From: Strigops habroptila
Taxonomy: Eukaryota; Chordata; Aves; Psittaciformes; Psittacidae
Assembly (NCBI RefSeq): GCF_004027225.2
Contig: NC_044289.2
Location: forward strand, 6,189,761 to 6,253,760
Direction: 5' to 3'
Length of the DNA: 64,000 bases
In this document: piece by piece, positions 48,683 through 61,738 of the stretch
Layout of the letters: each line of letters begins with the position of its first letter
Numbering within the stretch: the first letter of the stretch is position 1
Made by a program: the position numbers and the translations under genes
Notes under the pieces: model-generated
Database searches by the model: none
Seen by the model: only the letters and a program-made list of their open reading frames with translations
What the model was told of the DNA's origin: nothing

Positions 48683-51600
48683 AATAGAGCAAAGGATCTG
48701 TTATACAGGCCTAAAACATTCGAGTAGGAGAAGGCTGTATATACATTTGTTAGTCATTTTTGAAGTACTAAGAACTTCTATTTGAGTAAGAAGAAAAAAC
48801 TCCTGTAGTCTCAAAATAGCTATTAATGCTGCGCTTTTGGGTCTCTCAACATCATTAAACTATCAACAGATAGCATATTTCACTCACATGCCATTTCTTG
48901 GTGCTGTAATTGATAATTAGACTGCAATTAAATCAGCTGGGTCTCCTCTCACACCCAGAACCGCTTACTCATTGTCCTACTTAATTAATTCCTGCTGCTT
49001 AGTCACACTTGTATCAGGAGCCCACTTACTACAGCCCTGATGCTTTCTGTGGAAAAAAAAATAGTTTGTTAATGAAAACAATGAAATCCATAGTTTAGTA
49101 TGTGTTGGGATTTAGTATGTGTCAAGAGAAAATGAAACTTCTTAAGCTAACATTGTGAAAATAGAGCTTTATAATGTTCAGTCTTTCTCTTTTTGTACTT
49201 AACTGAATTATTTTTCAGTTAAGGGAACTCAGTAAATGAGTAGTTAGTTGTAGGATGCAGTAAATCAGTATTTAGTTGTAGGTCTTATCAGGCTCTTATG
49301 AGCACAAGACAATATTAGAATTGCTCTTGCACGCTGAGAAGAAATGAAATAGGATTTTAATGAGCTAATAACTATACTGAATGACTTGGGGATACAGGTC
49401 CATTTTGATTCAAAAGTCATTTGCTGAAAGTCTGGATCTTGTAGCTTACCTACACCAGCATTTGTCATCACATGATAAATGTTGAAGTAGATACTTCATC
49501 ACTCAAGATACATGTTTAAACAGAATCAAGTTTAAATACTTGATGCTTCAGATCTTCTAAGATGGGTAAATTCTAACCTGGATATGGCCATAAATGCTGA
49601 AATGCTAATGCTTCCTGTTCTCTTCCAATTAGGAATTATCCAATTATTCAGTATCCAATATATATGCTCAGTAGTGCTGCTGTTGATCACGTGGCTATTC
49701 TTTAAGAACTCACAACTGTTCTTCAGGATTTTACAACCTGTTTACATCTTGAGAGCTGCAGATTAGTATCTGAAGCTTCAGATATCCTTTCACTTGCATA
49801 GGACATAACCCTGCCACTGGGGAAGTGGTTTCAGTCTTGTTTTTTCACAGACCTTGTACTTCCTTCTCCCAGCAGATAGAAGTGCTTGTGTTGCTATGTT
49901 CTGATGCAGGCTAGGGTACTGATAGAGATTAAAACTACCGATGTGGAAAACAAGCTGCTTTACCCTAAATAGAGTTTTCTGTGTAGCTGTACAGATGCCT
50001 CCATTGACATTTGTACATGGCTGTACATGCCCAGCACATGGCAGGGCAGTGCACAAGGGTTTGGAGGAGGGCAGTTCTGGACGATAATGCTAGGTCCTAG
50101 TTTTTACAAAGCTACAGCCTTAGGATGTTGTGTTGACACAAGTACAGGTGGTGCTGCTTTGCAAAATAGGTCAGAGAACCAAAGTGACTTAGACTCTGCA
50201 GAAAGAGAAAGTCAGCTCACTGTTTTAATCTGTTTCACAGAACACTCCACAAGCAGTTGTGCTTCTGCAATCAAGACAGCAGACAGAATGGAGACAGGAA
50301 AAAATGTGTGAGCTGAAATGAACAACCCAGGGTAGGTGGAGATCTTAAACCTCTATTGCTGCAAAATACTTTGTATCATGCAATGATGGCTTTGTTAGTG
50401 TCATTCGTGATCTTCAAGGTTTGAGTTAATTTTTGGTTTCTGGAAATCTCATGTGTCTACCTTGATCTGAAAATGTTATGGATTTTTATATTGCTTATTT
50501 ATGGAGAAAAATGTCCAAATTAGCACACAATAGCTTTCTGTGTGATAATCTTTGAAGTTGTTTGAAAGGAACAAATCTGTTCTCTTTTGGCTCTATGTAA
50601 GTATTTGTAAGTGCTGTTTATGAGCATCTCTACTCCCACTGAATATGCTGAGATTTGATTCTAGATGATAATTGGGCTCAAGTGCTTAAGATGTAAGAAT
50701 AAAATACCTTATGCTTTGTGGTGCTCTAAACTAGCTTTTCTGTAATTTTCAGTTACAAGGCCAAACCTAGATGCTGTCCCTAATTCCGGCATTATGCTAT
50801 GAACTATGCAGGTTTGTTGCACTCAACGCTGTTGCCAATTAGAGACTAGAACCTTCTGCCTTTTGTCAGAGAATGGGTAGGAAAGCTAAAGGAAAAGCTT
50901 ATTTTTTGTTGTAAAGAGAATTTTGAGTGGTTTTTTATATTTGCTAGTTCTTAGGCCATAAGTTGTTATTTTATATTATTCATCACAGAATGACAATTAG
51001 ATCTAAATCCTTGATCTCTTTAGGAAGAGCTCTGTGTTGTTTGGATTAGACATTTGCACACACATAAACACACTCAGCCCCCAAAGACAGGTGAGAATAC
51101 TCTCTGAGAAGTACAGTGTGACATAAAAAAACTATTGCTACTTTACTGCCCTGTATGCATGGAAGGTAAGCATAGGCAGGGCTGGATTGGGGCACTATAG
51201 CACATAATACTGTGGTTGAGTGGGATGGTCCCTGAGCATCTAATCTTGGCTGGGCTTAGTAGAGGACGTCTTATCCATGTGAGGACTGTCTTGGCTTTTG
51301 GTAGACTCAGGTGTGCAGCAGCATAGAAGTGCTTGGGAGACTCTTCATCCAGTTCTGTCCTTCCCCCACATTATAACAATGTGCTGTATCATGAACTGTA
51401 GTAGCTGCTGTAGTCAATGGGAAAGCACCAATGCAAATGAAAAAGTGTCACTGTTTTTCAACTTTGAGAGCTAAAGGCTTCCAAGCTGAGAAGTGTTTGT
51501 CACTAAATGAAGCTTTGAATTGTATACTTGTTTTCTAAAAGCTTTTGCAACACAGTAGCAACTGTAAAGATCTGATGTAAAAGAAATATATCTTCTTGTG

Positions 51601-54366
51601 AAGACATAAGCATTATAGTGATTGTTTCTTCATGGGAACAGCTATAGCACAGGGGGCCATGCAGCTTCTGCAGCTGCGTGACCTGCTGGGATAGAGGTTT
51701 GTAAATGCTGTATTCTATCTGAGAGGTTCAGACAGTGCAATGTAATACATGTGCCATGAATAGCACATGCTAGTGATTTGGGGAATTGTCCCAGAGCTGT
51801 GTTGCTAACTCGGATGTGACCAATAAGTCCTATACGTTCCTGCTGTGCTACAGCTTTTGCAGGATGTCTGGCAGCTCTGCAGAGGCAACTCTCAGGGCTC
51901 TGACTAGGTTGTTTGATGGCTGGAAAAGTAGAACAAATGCTCTGCACTGATGGGACATAATAGCAGTGAGGGAGGGGAGAATGCTAATGTTCCTAAGGAA
52001 ACCCACAGTGGCTTACACCAGTCTATGTTCTCTAGTTTGCTTTGCGAAGGCCTGCACTTCACACTCTAACCACTGCCATCTTCACACCTGAAAACTTGCA
52101 AAGCAGCTTCAATATTTTTTTCAGCTACACTGAGCTTGTTCCCCTCCAGTGTCGGCAATTCAGAACCTCTGAAAACGAAGCTGTTTGCTGAGGCGTTTGT
52201 ATATCCAATTGTGTATCTGTGCTTAGGCTCTTGCATTGAAAATACTTGCCAAAAAATATTAATTAGTACTGGCAGTTTTGTGCTTGCTGCTCCGTGGTTT
52301 GTAATATTAGGTGTGGAAGTCTAATAGAGGATATTGGAAATATAACTTTAGTGTCTTTTGTTAATGTTTCTAAATAGTATTTCAGAGGTAGGCAGCCTGA
52401 AGGGTAGACTGCTTTCTTATGATTGCAGTGATTTAAGTAAACAAAGTCCAATTGACACTATAGACTGGCTTCGTTCCAAAAACCCCTGCTAAAGTCTGTC
52501 ACATGCAGAGTATGTTAATTGGAGTTCCTGAATTTCCATTTACAAAAGGAACCCAATGACCTGGCTAGAACCATTATATGTTGTAGCAAAACTTAGAACT
52601 GTCATCTTATTGTGGCTGTAATTATCCAGTAACTTTTGAACAGCGAGTGGTACTGTTTTCCCAACAATAATATGTTTTCTTTTTCTTTCTGTAAAATGGC
52701 ACTTATGCAGATTTCAGTGCTTGGAAGGCATGAACAATCTTAATTGAATTTAGATACCGTTCAGTAATTCCTGGAGTTTTATTTGGTTTTGAGTCGATTC
52801 ATTGCTTTTTTTTTGTTTCAAACTAAGGATTTATGAGACACCTCTTTACATAACATCTGATGGATACACTTATATTTGTAGTGTACCCTGTGGAACAAGT
52901 GTACATGCCCTCCGAATAATTGTATTTCTGCTACTGCCGTGGAGAGGTTTGTTACTTTTAAATTGGAGGACATGTTTTCATCGAAGTTCTTAATTAACAG
53001 GCACTGTCTCTGAGCACTACTCCACAGCTCTGGCTGCAGAGACTTTGCAGAATGCCACCTCATTGCGATGTCAAGACCAGGGAACCAGGGTGCCACTTGT
53101 AGCCTGCTCAGAGTGAAAATTCCATGTAAATGCCAACGTGCAACACTTACCAGAATCCTCCTGCTGATACAATCTGGAGTACGGAGGCACAAGATGAATT
53201 GAAAATTAAGGAAAAAGACCTAATTTTGAATTTTGTTACATCGTATAAACTGAAATTAAACTCTTCATGGTCTTTGACAGTATTTTTTTGTTTCAATACG
53301 GTGCATGTTTCAATCAGAAAGAGTTGCCTTTTTTTTTTTTGCATGAAAGGCAGGGGGTCTAGGACATTTTAATAGCTTTCATATCCTACTCTGCAAATAT
53401 GTTATTGCAGCAGAATAGTTTTTTTGCATGAGAATTGCTTAAGTGATTCAAAATGGATTGAAAAATATATTTCAAGTTTTAATTTTATGCACAAACATTA
53501 ATGAGCAGTGCCCCTTAGAGACTTGCTGTCAGTTTAACATATTCACAATAATCTCAACACAGATGTTATTCCATCGAAATCCTTTTAGAGGGAAGAAACT
53601 AGTAATTTTTCCTTGGAGAATGTCAGACAATGTTATTGTTGAAATTACATTTTGATCCTGGAATGCTATGTAAAATACCATCACTAGGAAGAATAAGTAG
53701 CACATTGTTTCTGAGGTAAAATGCATGTGAAACTTCTCTGAGCCTCCTGTAAATTTTAAAACAAGTGAATATTTTGTTAGTCCCATCTAATTTTGCTTCC
53801 CTTGGGGGTGATTGTAGACAATGATGGATATCAGCATCTAATTGTATTCTACTTTAGGAGAGTATTTGTTATTAGTTCAAATTTGCAGCTATTTGCAACC
53901 ATATTTGCAGCCATAACATGATGAAGTCACTGTCTCTTTCAGATACACTTCCCTGTGCATTCTCTCAACACATGCATTAAAATACTTTCAACGAAGTACA
54001 TACTTACAGTAAGGTTGGTTTTCTTTTTTTTTTTTCCCCCCCTTCTTTTATTGTTGTAAAATACTGAAACTACTTTCTGTTTTGTGTTCTGTGATATGCC
54101 TGTGTTTGGTTTTTTTACTTGGTACACTCGTGTTGTACCTTACTTGCTTAGTCTTACCTGAGTACAGCTCTAACAATGAAGTTATTTCGATGCTGTAAAA
54201 AGTGATAAGGTTGTAAATGCATTGTAAATATTCTGTCGCTCAGTATTGGAGAAACTCTATTCCACTTAATCTTAACCAAGGTTGATTTTCATTGGAGAAG
54301 CTGTAACTAGTGCCCTATATAGACCCCAGCCATATTTAGGTAGTACATAGGTAATATTTAGGAAAG

Positions 54367-54475
54367 TGTTGGAGCAGCCTGGTCTAGAGGAGGGTGTCCA
54401 TGCTCATGGCAGGAGGTTGGAACTGGGTGATCTGACAGGTCCCTTCCAACCAAACCATTCTGTGACATTGTGACT
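54367..54475 (+). repeat. CR1 LINE 3' end fragment
   Basis: GGAGCAGCCTGGTCTAGAGG, GGTGTCC, GCTCATGGCAGGAGGTTGGA, GGTCCCTTCCAACC and CATTCTGTGAC follow the CR1 3' consensus in order. Plus orientation, about 110 bp, 5' truncated. Confidence 0.92.
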
Positions 54476-55559
54476 CAAAGCAATGGTTCTGCAATTTTCC
54501 AAGGTTCTAAGAAATCTTCTAGGATTGCATAAATACAAGGATAATACTTATAGTTGTTGATGATGGAGAACATAGTTAATCATCAGATCTATGTGAAGAT
54601 CCTGGTTAGAATAAATCCTGTCAGATTTTTCAGATTTTTGGAGGAGGAGAGGGGTGAAAGGTGGGAATGCAGTTCACCCATTAAAACAAAGCAGGAGAAT
54701 TACCAGTTCCAAAGAAGTGTTCCAGCCCCTTCTTGGAAAGAACTGCAGTTCCCACAGCCATTTTGTGGGAATTGTTGACAGAAATGAAGGCTGCAGTCGT
54801 GTAACACATTAAGCAAGATCTTGGTTTCAAGGCTAAAGTTTGTTTTATGAGCCTTGGTGCACAAAATGGCAGGTAATGATGACTTACTGAAACTTGAGGA
54901 TAGTGCAGTGGCATATCCTTTCTGTTGCAAAAGCAGATATCTTTATGTGAAGTAGCTGTTCATTTCTCCGCTTTGCTGTTAAGAATGCTAAAGGGAAAAT
55001 GATGATATGAAATAGCTGTAAAAATGCAAGAAACCACAAAAAAGTCAGATAAAATTTCCAAACACAATTGCTGAGTTGAAATAGAATATATATTATTGAA
55101 AGTTAAAACTGAATCAAAATCCAGTTCAAATGTAATTTATATAATCCTACTGCTAAATTTTTCAAACCACTAATGCATTTTTTTTTGTTTGTACTAGTAG
55201 ATGTGAAGTTTTGACATGTATTCAAATATTAATAGAGACTTGTTCTAGATGGACAAATATAAAATTATTCTTTTGCATTTTTAAAGAACAAGGAACACAA
55301 TAATTTACCTACTCTTGTAACAGATTGGTTTAAGCGTGTATTAATGACAGTAAAGGTACATAATACTTGCTCTAGGCTCACTTTATATAATGGTTGATAG
55401 ATATGCCTCTTGGTCACATTTACTTCAGCTTTTGTTTATGTGATTTTTTTGTGTGATTGAACAGATGTGTACATCTTAAATGGGAATGAACAAAGTACAG
55501 GGAACTTCTGGGTATGTGCTAAATACTTCTACATAAATGTGATGATACTTCTCTTTAAA

Positions 55560-55584
55560 TTTTTTTTTTTTTTTTTTTTTTTTT
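55560..55584 (+). repeat. Poly-T run of 25
   Basis: Uninterrupted T homopolymer. No retroposed gene copy is recognisable to its right, so it is treated as a simple repeat. Confidence 0.85.
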
Positions 55585-57188
55585 GGTCAATGAAGTCTAT
55601 AAAAATTCCCAGAATTCCTTAAATTGTTTGTTTTAAGACAAGGAGATAGTTATTAAAAAAATCCAAAGAACCCCAAACCAAACAAGTAATAAGAAGTGGA
55701 AAATGGCAAACATTGGAATGTTTTTCTCTTTCTTAATGACCTCTCAGTAAATAATTTTCAAGCTATCAACAAAGCATGCTTATAATTACTGATGTTATTT
55801 AAACCAGAAGCAATTAGGAAACTGTAATTGGAAAGTAAATCACCAACTGGATGTATACTCAGCATTTCCAGTAGAAAAGTATTAAAATAATATCTTGGTA
55901 TTCAGAAGAATCTGAAGACTGTTGATAATAATGTTTTTCCAGTACATGTCTATAGATTATGAATACAATTAATATATTGCAAGCATGAGGAAAGCTCAGT
56001 TATTTCTAGGAGCATTTTATACTGTTTTTTTATTAACAACTACAATAGCCGTATTTTGTACTGGCTGTATTTCTTTCTTACTAGCCCACTCTGATAGCTA
56101 TGGAGTTACATTGAGGTAACAGCCAAGCAAGAAGACATTTATTGCAGTGAAGTTGATTCTGTGTTCAAGCAGTGAAATGTGTGCAGTGTTTAAGTTAGAA
56201 TGACACACTGTATTTACTGAGCTGCTGGCTGAGAATGGTGAAGGCTTGGGATTCTGGATCTGTTCATGCATTGTGGTAAAGTAAGCATCTATGCAGAGTG
56301 CTTCATTCTTTGTGGAATTTATTAAAAATGGAGTTAGCTAGTGATGTTGTCTGAAGGACAGAGGTTTGGGTATGCCCAGAACTGTGCTAAGACATCTTGA
56401 TTTCTGGGCAGGATATAAAATTGCTTCCCTGCTGTGAAAGGTGTGTGCAGACAGGAAGGGTCTAGTTTTGACATTAGGCTGCAGTGGGTCCATTTCTCAT
56501 GTTGATACATGCTCATTTGCCATTTAGCAAACACTTAATCTATCCTTTTTTCATTTTTTGTGAATGTAGTAGTTCTATACACTGACTTAATCTAAATTTA
56601 CCTCAAAAAAATGCACCTCATGATAGGAACTAAAAATCCCATAGATGTGGTAGGCTACTAGAGAGTAATTTCTCTATCAAGAAGTCATTGAGGTTATTTT
56701 AATTTATGAAATTAAAACACTTGCTCTAGCCCTTAAATCTATAAAGCATTTTTTTAAATTACCATAATTTTCAGTGTTTTGACAACATAAATTTGGGTAG
56801 CCAGTCTTTTGCTATGTTTTTATTTTACACACATATGAAGCCCCACATGGAAAGTTCAAACATAATCACCCGCAGCATGTAAATTTCTATAGTCCCTAAC
56901 AAGGGAATATTTATCCTGGGGAGAATACCTATATGAGACCTTCATACTGCCTGAGTTCAGCTTGATTTATGTATGACTAAACAGCCTTCTGGCCTTGAGC
57001 TAACCTTTGCAGGCAGCGCAAGACAAAATCTAATGCTATATATTGCCGTCTGTGGAACTGCCTGTGATAGGAGATGTTTCAACCTATGGAATTAAAATGC
57101 TGTAGTCCGTTGGCTAAATTTTAAATGTAACCTCCAGAGGGCCTCTGAACTACTAAAAAGAAGCCATGGAACCAATTGAATCAGCTTG

Positions 57189-57234
57189 TGTAATACAGGA
57201 GTAGGAGTTGCCTGTATCCTGCTGCTGTATTACA
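57189..57234 (+). repeat. Strong short hairpin
   Basis: The arms 57189-57206 and 57217-57234 pair over 18 positions with one G-G mismatch and one G-U wobble around a 10-nt loop; the outer ten pairs are perfect (TGTAATACAG with CTGTATTACA). Weaker pairing extends outward. It could be a small structured RNA, a cruciform, or chance. Confidence 0.6.
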
Positions 57235-58265
57235 TTGTCTGTCTTTACTGCTTCCTCATCAGATTCTGAGCCAGAGTGTAGCTTCAAGAAGCCAAGCTGG
57301 TATCTGGTTTGGTTTAGTACATCTTAACCACTTCTGTTGGGCTGATGGAATTTTTATTACCTTACATAAATTTAAATTTCACAACATACACACTTACAGT
57401 GCTTCTTCATTTATCCACTAATAAAACTACCGAACCCTTCTTTTGGTCTGGAAGCAGGGCATAGTTTGAGCAGCTTTCTTTTGAAAATAGGTAAATCATT
57501 ATGGGGAAAAGCTGTCAAGTATAGCAGGCTCAGTTTAAACTCCCAAAAGAAAGCACTGGAAACAATTATATTTAAATTCCCTCGGAAAAGGGTCAGTTGT
57601 CACTGTGCTGTGAGATCTTCCAAGAGAGAAGTCTTATGCTGAGAAGGCAGTAAATTTTTGTACTGTTTTGAACTCAGATACTGAAAGGTGATTTCCTCTG
57701 TGCCTAAGGAAAATGTTTTCCTTCTCATGCTAAAAACGTCCAAGCCCTTTTCTCACAGCTAGCCACAACTTGGCTCTGCAAGGTCAGATCCCCGAAATCT
57801 TCTGTTTTCCCCTCTAACCACTACAGCTATGTCTAAATCTCTCTGCTACTAAGCTTGAAGGGATCCTACTGCTTCTAATATATGGGTAGATACTCATATT
57901 AAGGAGATACATGCTCACAGAAATAATGACTTCTTCACTATGTACTTTTAAGCCTTATTGTCTAGAAAAACTGTAGTCTTGTGGGAAGAGGTTTCCTCCA
58001 AAATCATGATGATTTTATTTATCATTACTCAAAGAAATGAAAAGGCCCTTTCTGGCTATGTGAAATGGCCATGTACATCTCAAAAAAATGCTATTGTGCT
58101 TCTGCATTGTGCAAAGTCAAGGGTGATTTTAGCAATTATTGTTAGCTGAGAGAAACTATAGACTGGTCTATGATCATTTTTGGAATGATGTGCTGTGAAA
58201 GACTCTTAAAGAAAAAAAGTAAAAATGTTCTCAATATTAATGTCTGGAAGGCTCTTAGGGTAAGC

Positions 58266-58355
58266 CCCTGTCTGGAGAATGAAATTCTGTTTCGCAACAG
58301 AATACAAAGCCCTGTCTGGAGAATGAAATTCTGTTCCCCTGTAGAACACAGAAAG
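58266..58355 (+). repeat. Two-copy tandem duplication, 44-bp unit
   Basis: The first 26 bases of the unit (CCCTGTCTGGAGAATGAAAT and six more) occur identically at 58266-58291 and 58310-58335. The remaining unit (CAACAGAATACAAAG versus GTAGAACACAGAAAG) is diverged. Confidence 0.85.
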
Positions 58356-58899
58356 AAATGCATTCAGCAGCAATCTGTTTTTTAACAGTAGCTGTGGGAG
58401 GTCATGGGATCTAAAATATTTACACTGTCCTACTTACAATATAGGATGAACTTAGACATATTTAGTTGCATTCAAAAGGCTAAATATTTAGACATATGCT
58501 CTATAGGTAATGTTGCCACAGTGAAGAATGGTTGTACAGTGACTGTAGTAGAAAAAATAATGCATAAATCAATTTAGTATTGATCTTGGGAAAATACAGG
58601 ATATTGGTATTGAATTTGGGATTTTGCTGCTTTTGTTTATCCTGAAAGTAAAAGGTATTTTTTTTTTCTTCACAAGTTTGGAAAAAGGTTGTTATCAATT
58701 ACTTTGTTTAAGGTTTGGCAGCTTTCTTTGATCAGATGTGCTGCTCCTTATGTAAACTGCGCCTTTAAACATGCGCTGAACAAGTTCTTTCCTGTAAGGA
58801 AAATAAGTGTTTAACTAGGTGCTGTAACAAGATATATGCAATAAAAAGGCAAATGATGAAGCGTCTTAATGTAGCTATGAACTTTGGTTTAATAGAGTA

Positions 58900-59270
58900 T
58901 AGATTCATAGAATGATTTGGGTTGGAATTAAGTGATCTTTTAAGGATACTTCCTAAGACAAGGTTGCTGCAAGTGCACACTGCTGGGTCATGTTGAGCTT
59001 CCTATTAACCAACGCCCCAAGTCCTTCTCCTCGGGGCTTCTCTTAATCCATTCTCCACCCAGCCTGTATTTGTGCGGGATTGCTCCAACACGGGTGCAGG
59101 ACCTTCCACTTGGCCTAGTTGAATTTCATGAGGTTCCCACCTCTCAAGCCTGTCAAGGTCCCTCTGGATCCCATCCCTTCCCTCCAACGTGTCGAGTGCC
59201 CCACACAGCTTGGCATTGTCAGCAAACTTGCTGAGGGTGCACTCAATCCCACTGTCCATGTCTTTGACTA
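58900..59270 (-). repeat. CR1 LINE with internal deletion
   Basis: On the minus strand the right part translates to CR1 reverse-transcriptase C-terminal sequence ([27 protein letters not shown]), then the GGAGAAGGACTTGG and CAGCAGTG-type downstream region. The left 40 bp (ATTCATAGAATGATTTGGGT) is the extreme 3' end of CR1. The several hundred bases that normally separate these parts are missing at about 58942-58970. The reading frame is broken, so it is a dead copy. Confidence 0.92.
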
Positions 59271-59646
59271 ACCCACGTTCTGATGTATGATTTAACACAC
59301 ATGTATCCCAATTCAATGAAAGCCTTTTTCAGTAGCATGTTAAATAGTATCCATTCATGCAGGCTTTCACATTAAAGTAATTATGGGGGAGGGGAGAATC
59401 ATAAGAAGAGAAAGAAAGTTTACTCTTCCTCTTTATAGTGAAAACAAATGTGTTTTTTCTCCAGAATCTGCCAAGCCTGTGTGTTAATGATTTAACAGAT
59501 GGAGTTGGCACATGTGAACCTGGAAGATGCATCTGTCTGATTTTTCCAGTCTGAGGATTTTTTAACTGCATTAATGGCACAGACAATGGTAAAATATCAC
59601 CTCCCCAGGCTGCTTTGCTCTCCTAACACATAATGTCTTTTAAGGG

Positions 59647-59661
59647 GAAAAAAAAAAAAAA
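59647..59661 (+). repeat. Poly-A run
   Basis: Short A homopolymer with no adjacent recognisable retroposon. Confidence 0.7.
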
Positions 59662-61605
59662 GTGATAGGAGACTGGGGTGAGGAAAAGGCCAGAGAAATG
59701 AGGATTTGAAAAGTTTGATATTTTCTGTCTTCACTGCATTAGGCTTTTCAGTCTTTCACTTTGAATTTCATGTGTGTATGGTGTGGAAACAGAAATTCTA
59801 CCCAGGCAGCATTATATGTGATCTCAGAGTTCTGTTCATTAATTGCTTTGAAGAACAGCATTTAAATAAGGAAACCGATGACCACTAGTGTTTTGTCCTT
59901 TTGTAATTTAAATGACTGAGTGTTGCGTTTCCAGTTTGATAATTTTACTTTTTTTGTTAGCTCTTGTAGAGTTCTGCTCATGTGTAATTTCAGGTTTAGC
60001 AATCTCATTTAGCCACTTTTACTGTTCATTTAAGCAGGCATGCAGATGCTTAACTGTTTTAACTGCTTGGAATAAGGGCCTTCATTTGAATTTCTTTATT
60101 TTGGAGTGGAATCCTTAGCACTCACCTGGACTTTCTACTGAAACCTATGATACGTCTACCTGTGTAAAGGTCCTCAAGTCTGTTGGTTAAATGCCTCAGT
60201 AGTGCACAGGAGTGGACTAATTTACAGGCTCATTTTACTTCTGCTTCTATCTGCTTCTGTAGATATCTCTATAAGAAAGTCCCTCTTCTAAGGGAAGTAT
60301 TGTCCAAGGGCCAGATCAGTACTTACTCATGTAAGCTATCCAGCAGGTTGCAGTAACGCTACAGGTGAGTGCTTGCTAGGATATGGAAGGGCTCCTCCTG
60401 TTTCTAAACAAAACTGTTGTGATAAAATGAAATTAATCTGCAGTGGGCTGTGACCTGTCCAGTGCTTCTTTTAACAGCACCATGCTTGTTGTTGCTGTTA
60501 AGCATTTCAACTTTACCTTACTACTGCTGAGGAAGAAGATCTAAGGATTGGTAATGAAATAGCATGGATTTTGTGTGACATAGTGAAAAATTTTGAAATT
60601 ACAATGAAAAGGGCAGAAAAACTATTGTGCTTCCTGGTAAAATATGAACTCTGATCACATGAGGGAGGTGAAACCTTATGGCTCTATACCTGCCTTGTCT
60701 GCCCTCTTCCATCTTCTTTATCTCTGTAGTACTCTTGTCTTGATGCCACAGACCTGTTTTGAGACTGTTACATTATTCGGAAGTACTTTTAAGTAAACTT
60801 ATTCATTGAGACACACACAGTTATAAGAAAATACTTGAGCCAGTGCAGGATCAAGCACACTTATTTCAGTAGTCTTATCCCGATTCATGTAGATACAAAC
60901 AAAATAAATCTCTTAATTTTTAGTGACTCAGAGAAGAGTGCTGAGAAACTTTTTCCTTCAGAAAGCACTCAAGTCCCGGAAAGAACGTGCTGATTTTCTG
61001 TAAACCTAGGTTGCTGAAAACATCATTGCATTAACCATAGCAAATATCATTAGAACTCTTTGTTTTCTTAATGCCCTTTTGTATTTTAGCAAATGGCTGT
61101 AATAATTTTATGCACAGTTTTAAGGTTTGATTAATCAGTTCATTGTGTTCTTTCTTCAGAAGAAAATGTGTTACTGATATCTCTTGATATGAATGGCATA
61201 TGGGTTCTAGCTGAAATGATAGAACGTCCTTTAATTTTGCAAAACAAAAATATGCTTGGCACTCTGTTCTTTGCTACTACTCCAGCCAAATTTCATTTGC
61301 AAGAGTGATGTGGCTTTTTTGTCATTGACTATGGTGACAGTACTTCATCTGGATGGGGTTCTTCATGCTCGTGAGGTGCGGCCCACAGGGTACTAGCAGT
61401 AATAAGAAAGGTGACATTTCGTTTGCACTGCTCTCTTCTGCCAAAGTTTTTAATGTTGCAGCTCAAGTCAGCCAACAGGTAGGAAAGGATGCAAATATCT
61501 GAAAACATGAAAATACCCTCAACTGAATGAGTTCTTTCCTTCCTTTCTGTGTTTTTCTTGCAAGTTTTCTGGTAGGTATTTTTCTTTTAATAACTGTGTG
61601 GGTTT

Positions 61606-61738
61606 GTTTTTGTGGTTTTTTTTGTTGTTTTGTTTTTTTTTTTTTGTTGGTTTTTTTTTTTTTGTGTGTGGTTTTCTCTTGTGTTTGGGGGTTTTATTTC
61701 TTTTTTTTCTTTTTCTTTTTTTTTTTTTTTTTTTTTTA
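61606..61738 (+). repeat. T-rich / (T)nG low-complexity tract
   Basis: About 130 bp almost purely T with interspersed G and a few C on the plus strand. The Phe-rich open frame at 61527-61739 is produced by this tract and is not a gene. Confidence 0.9.
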
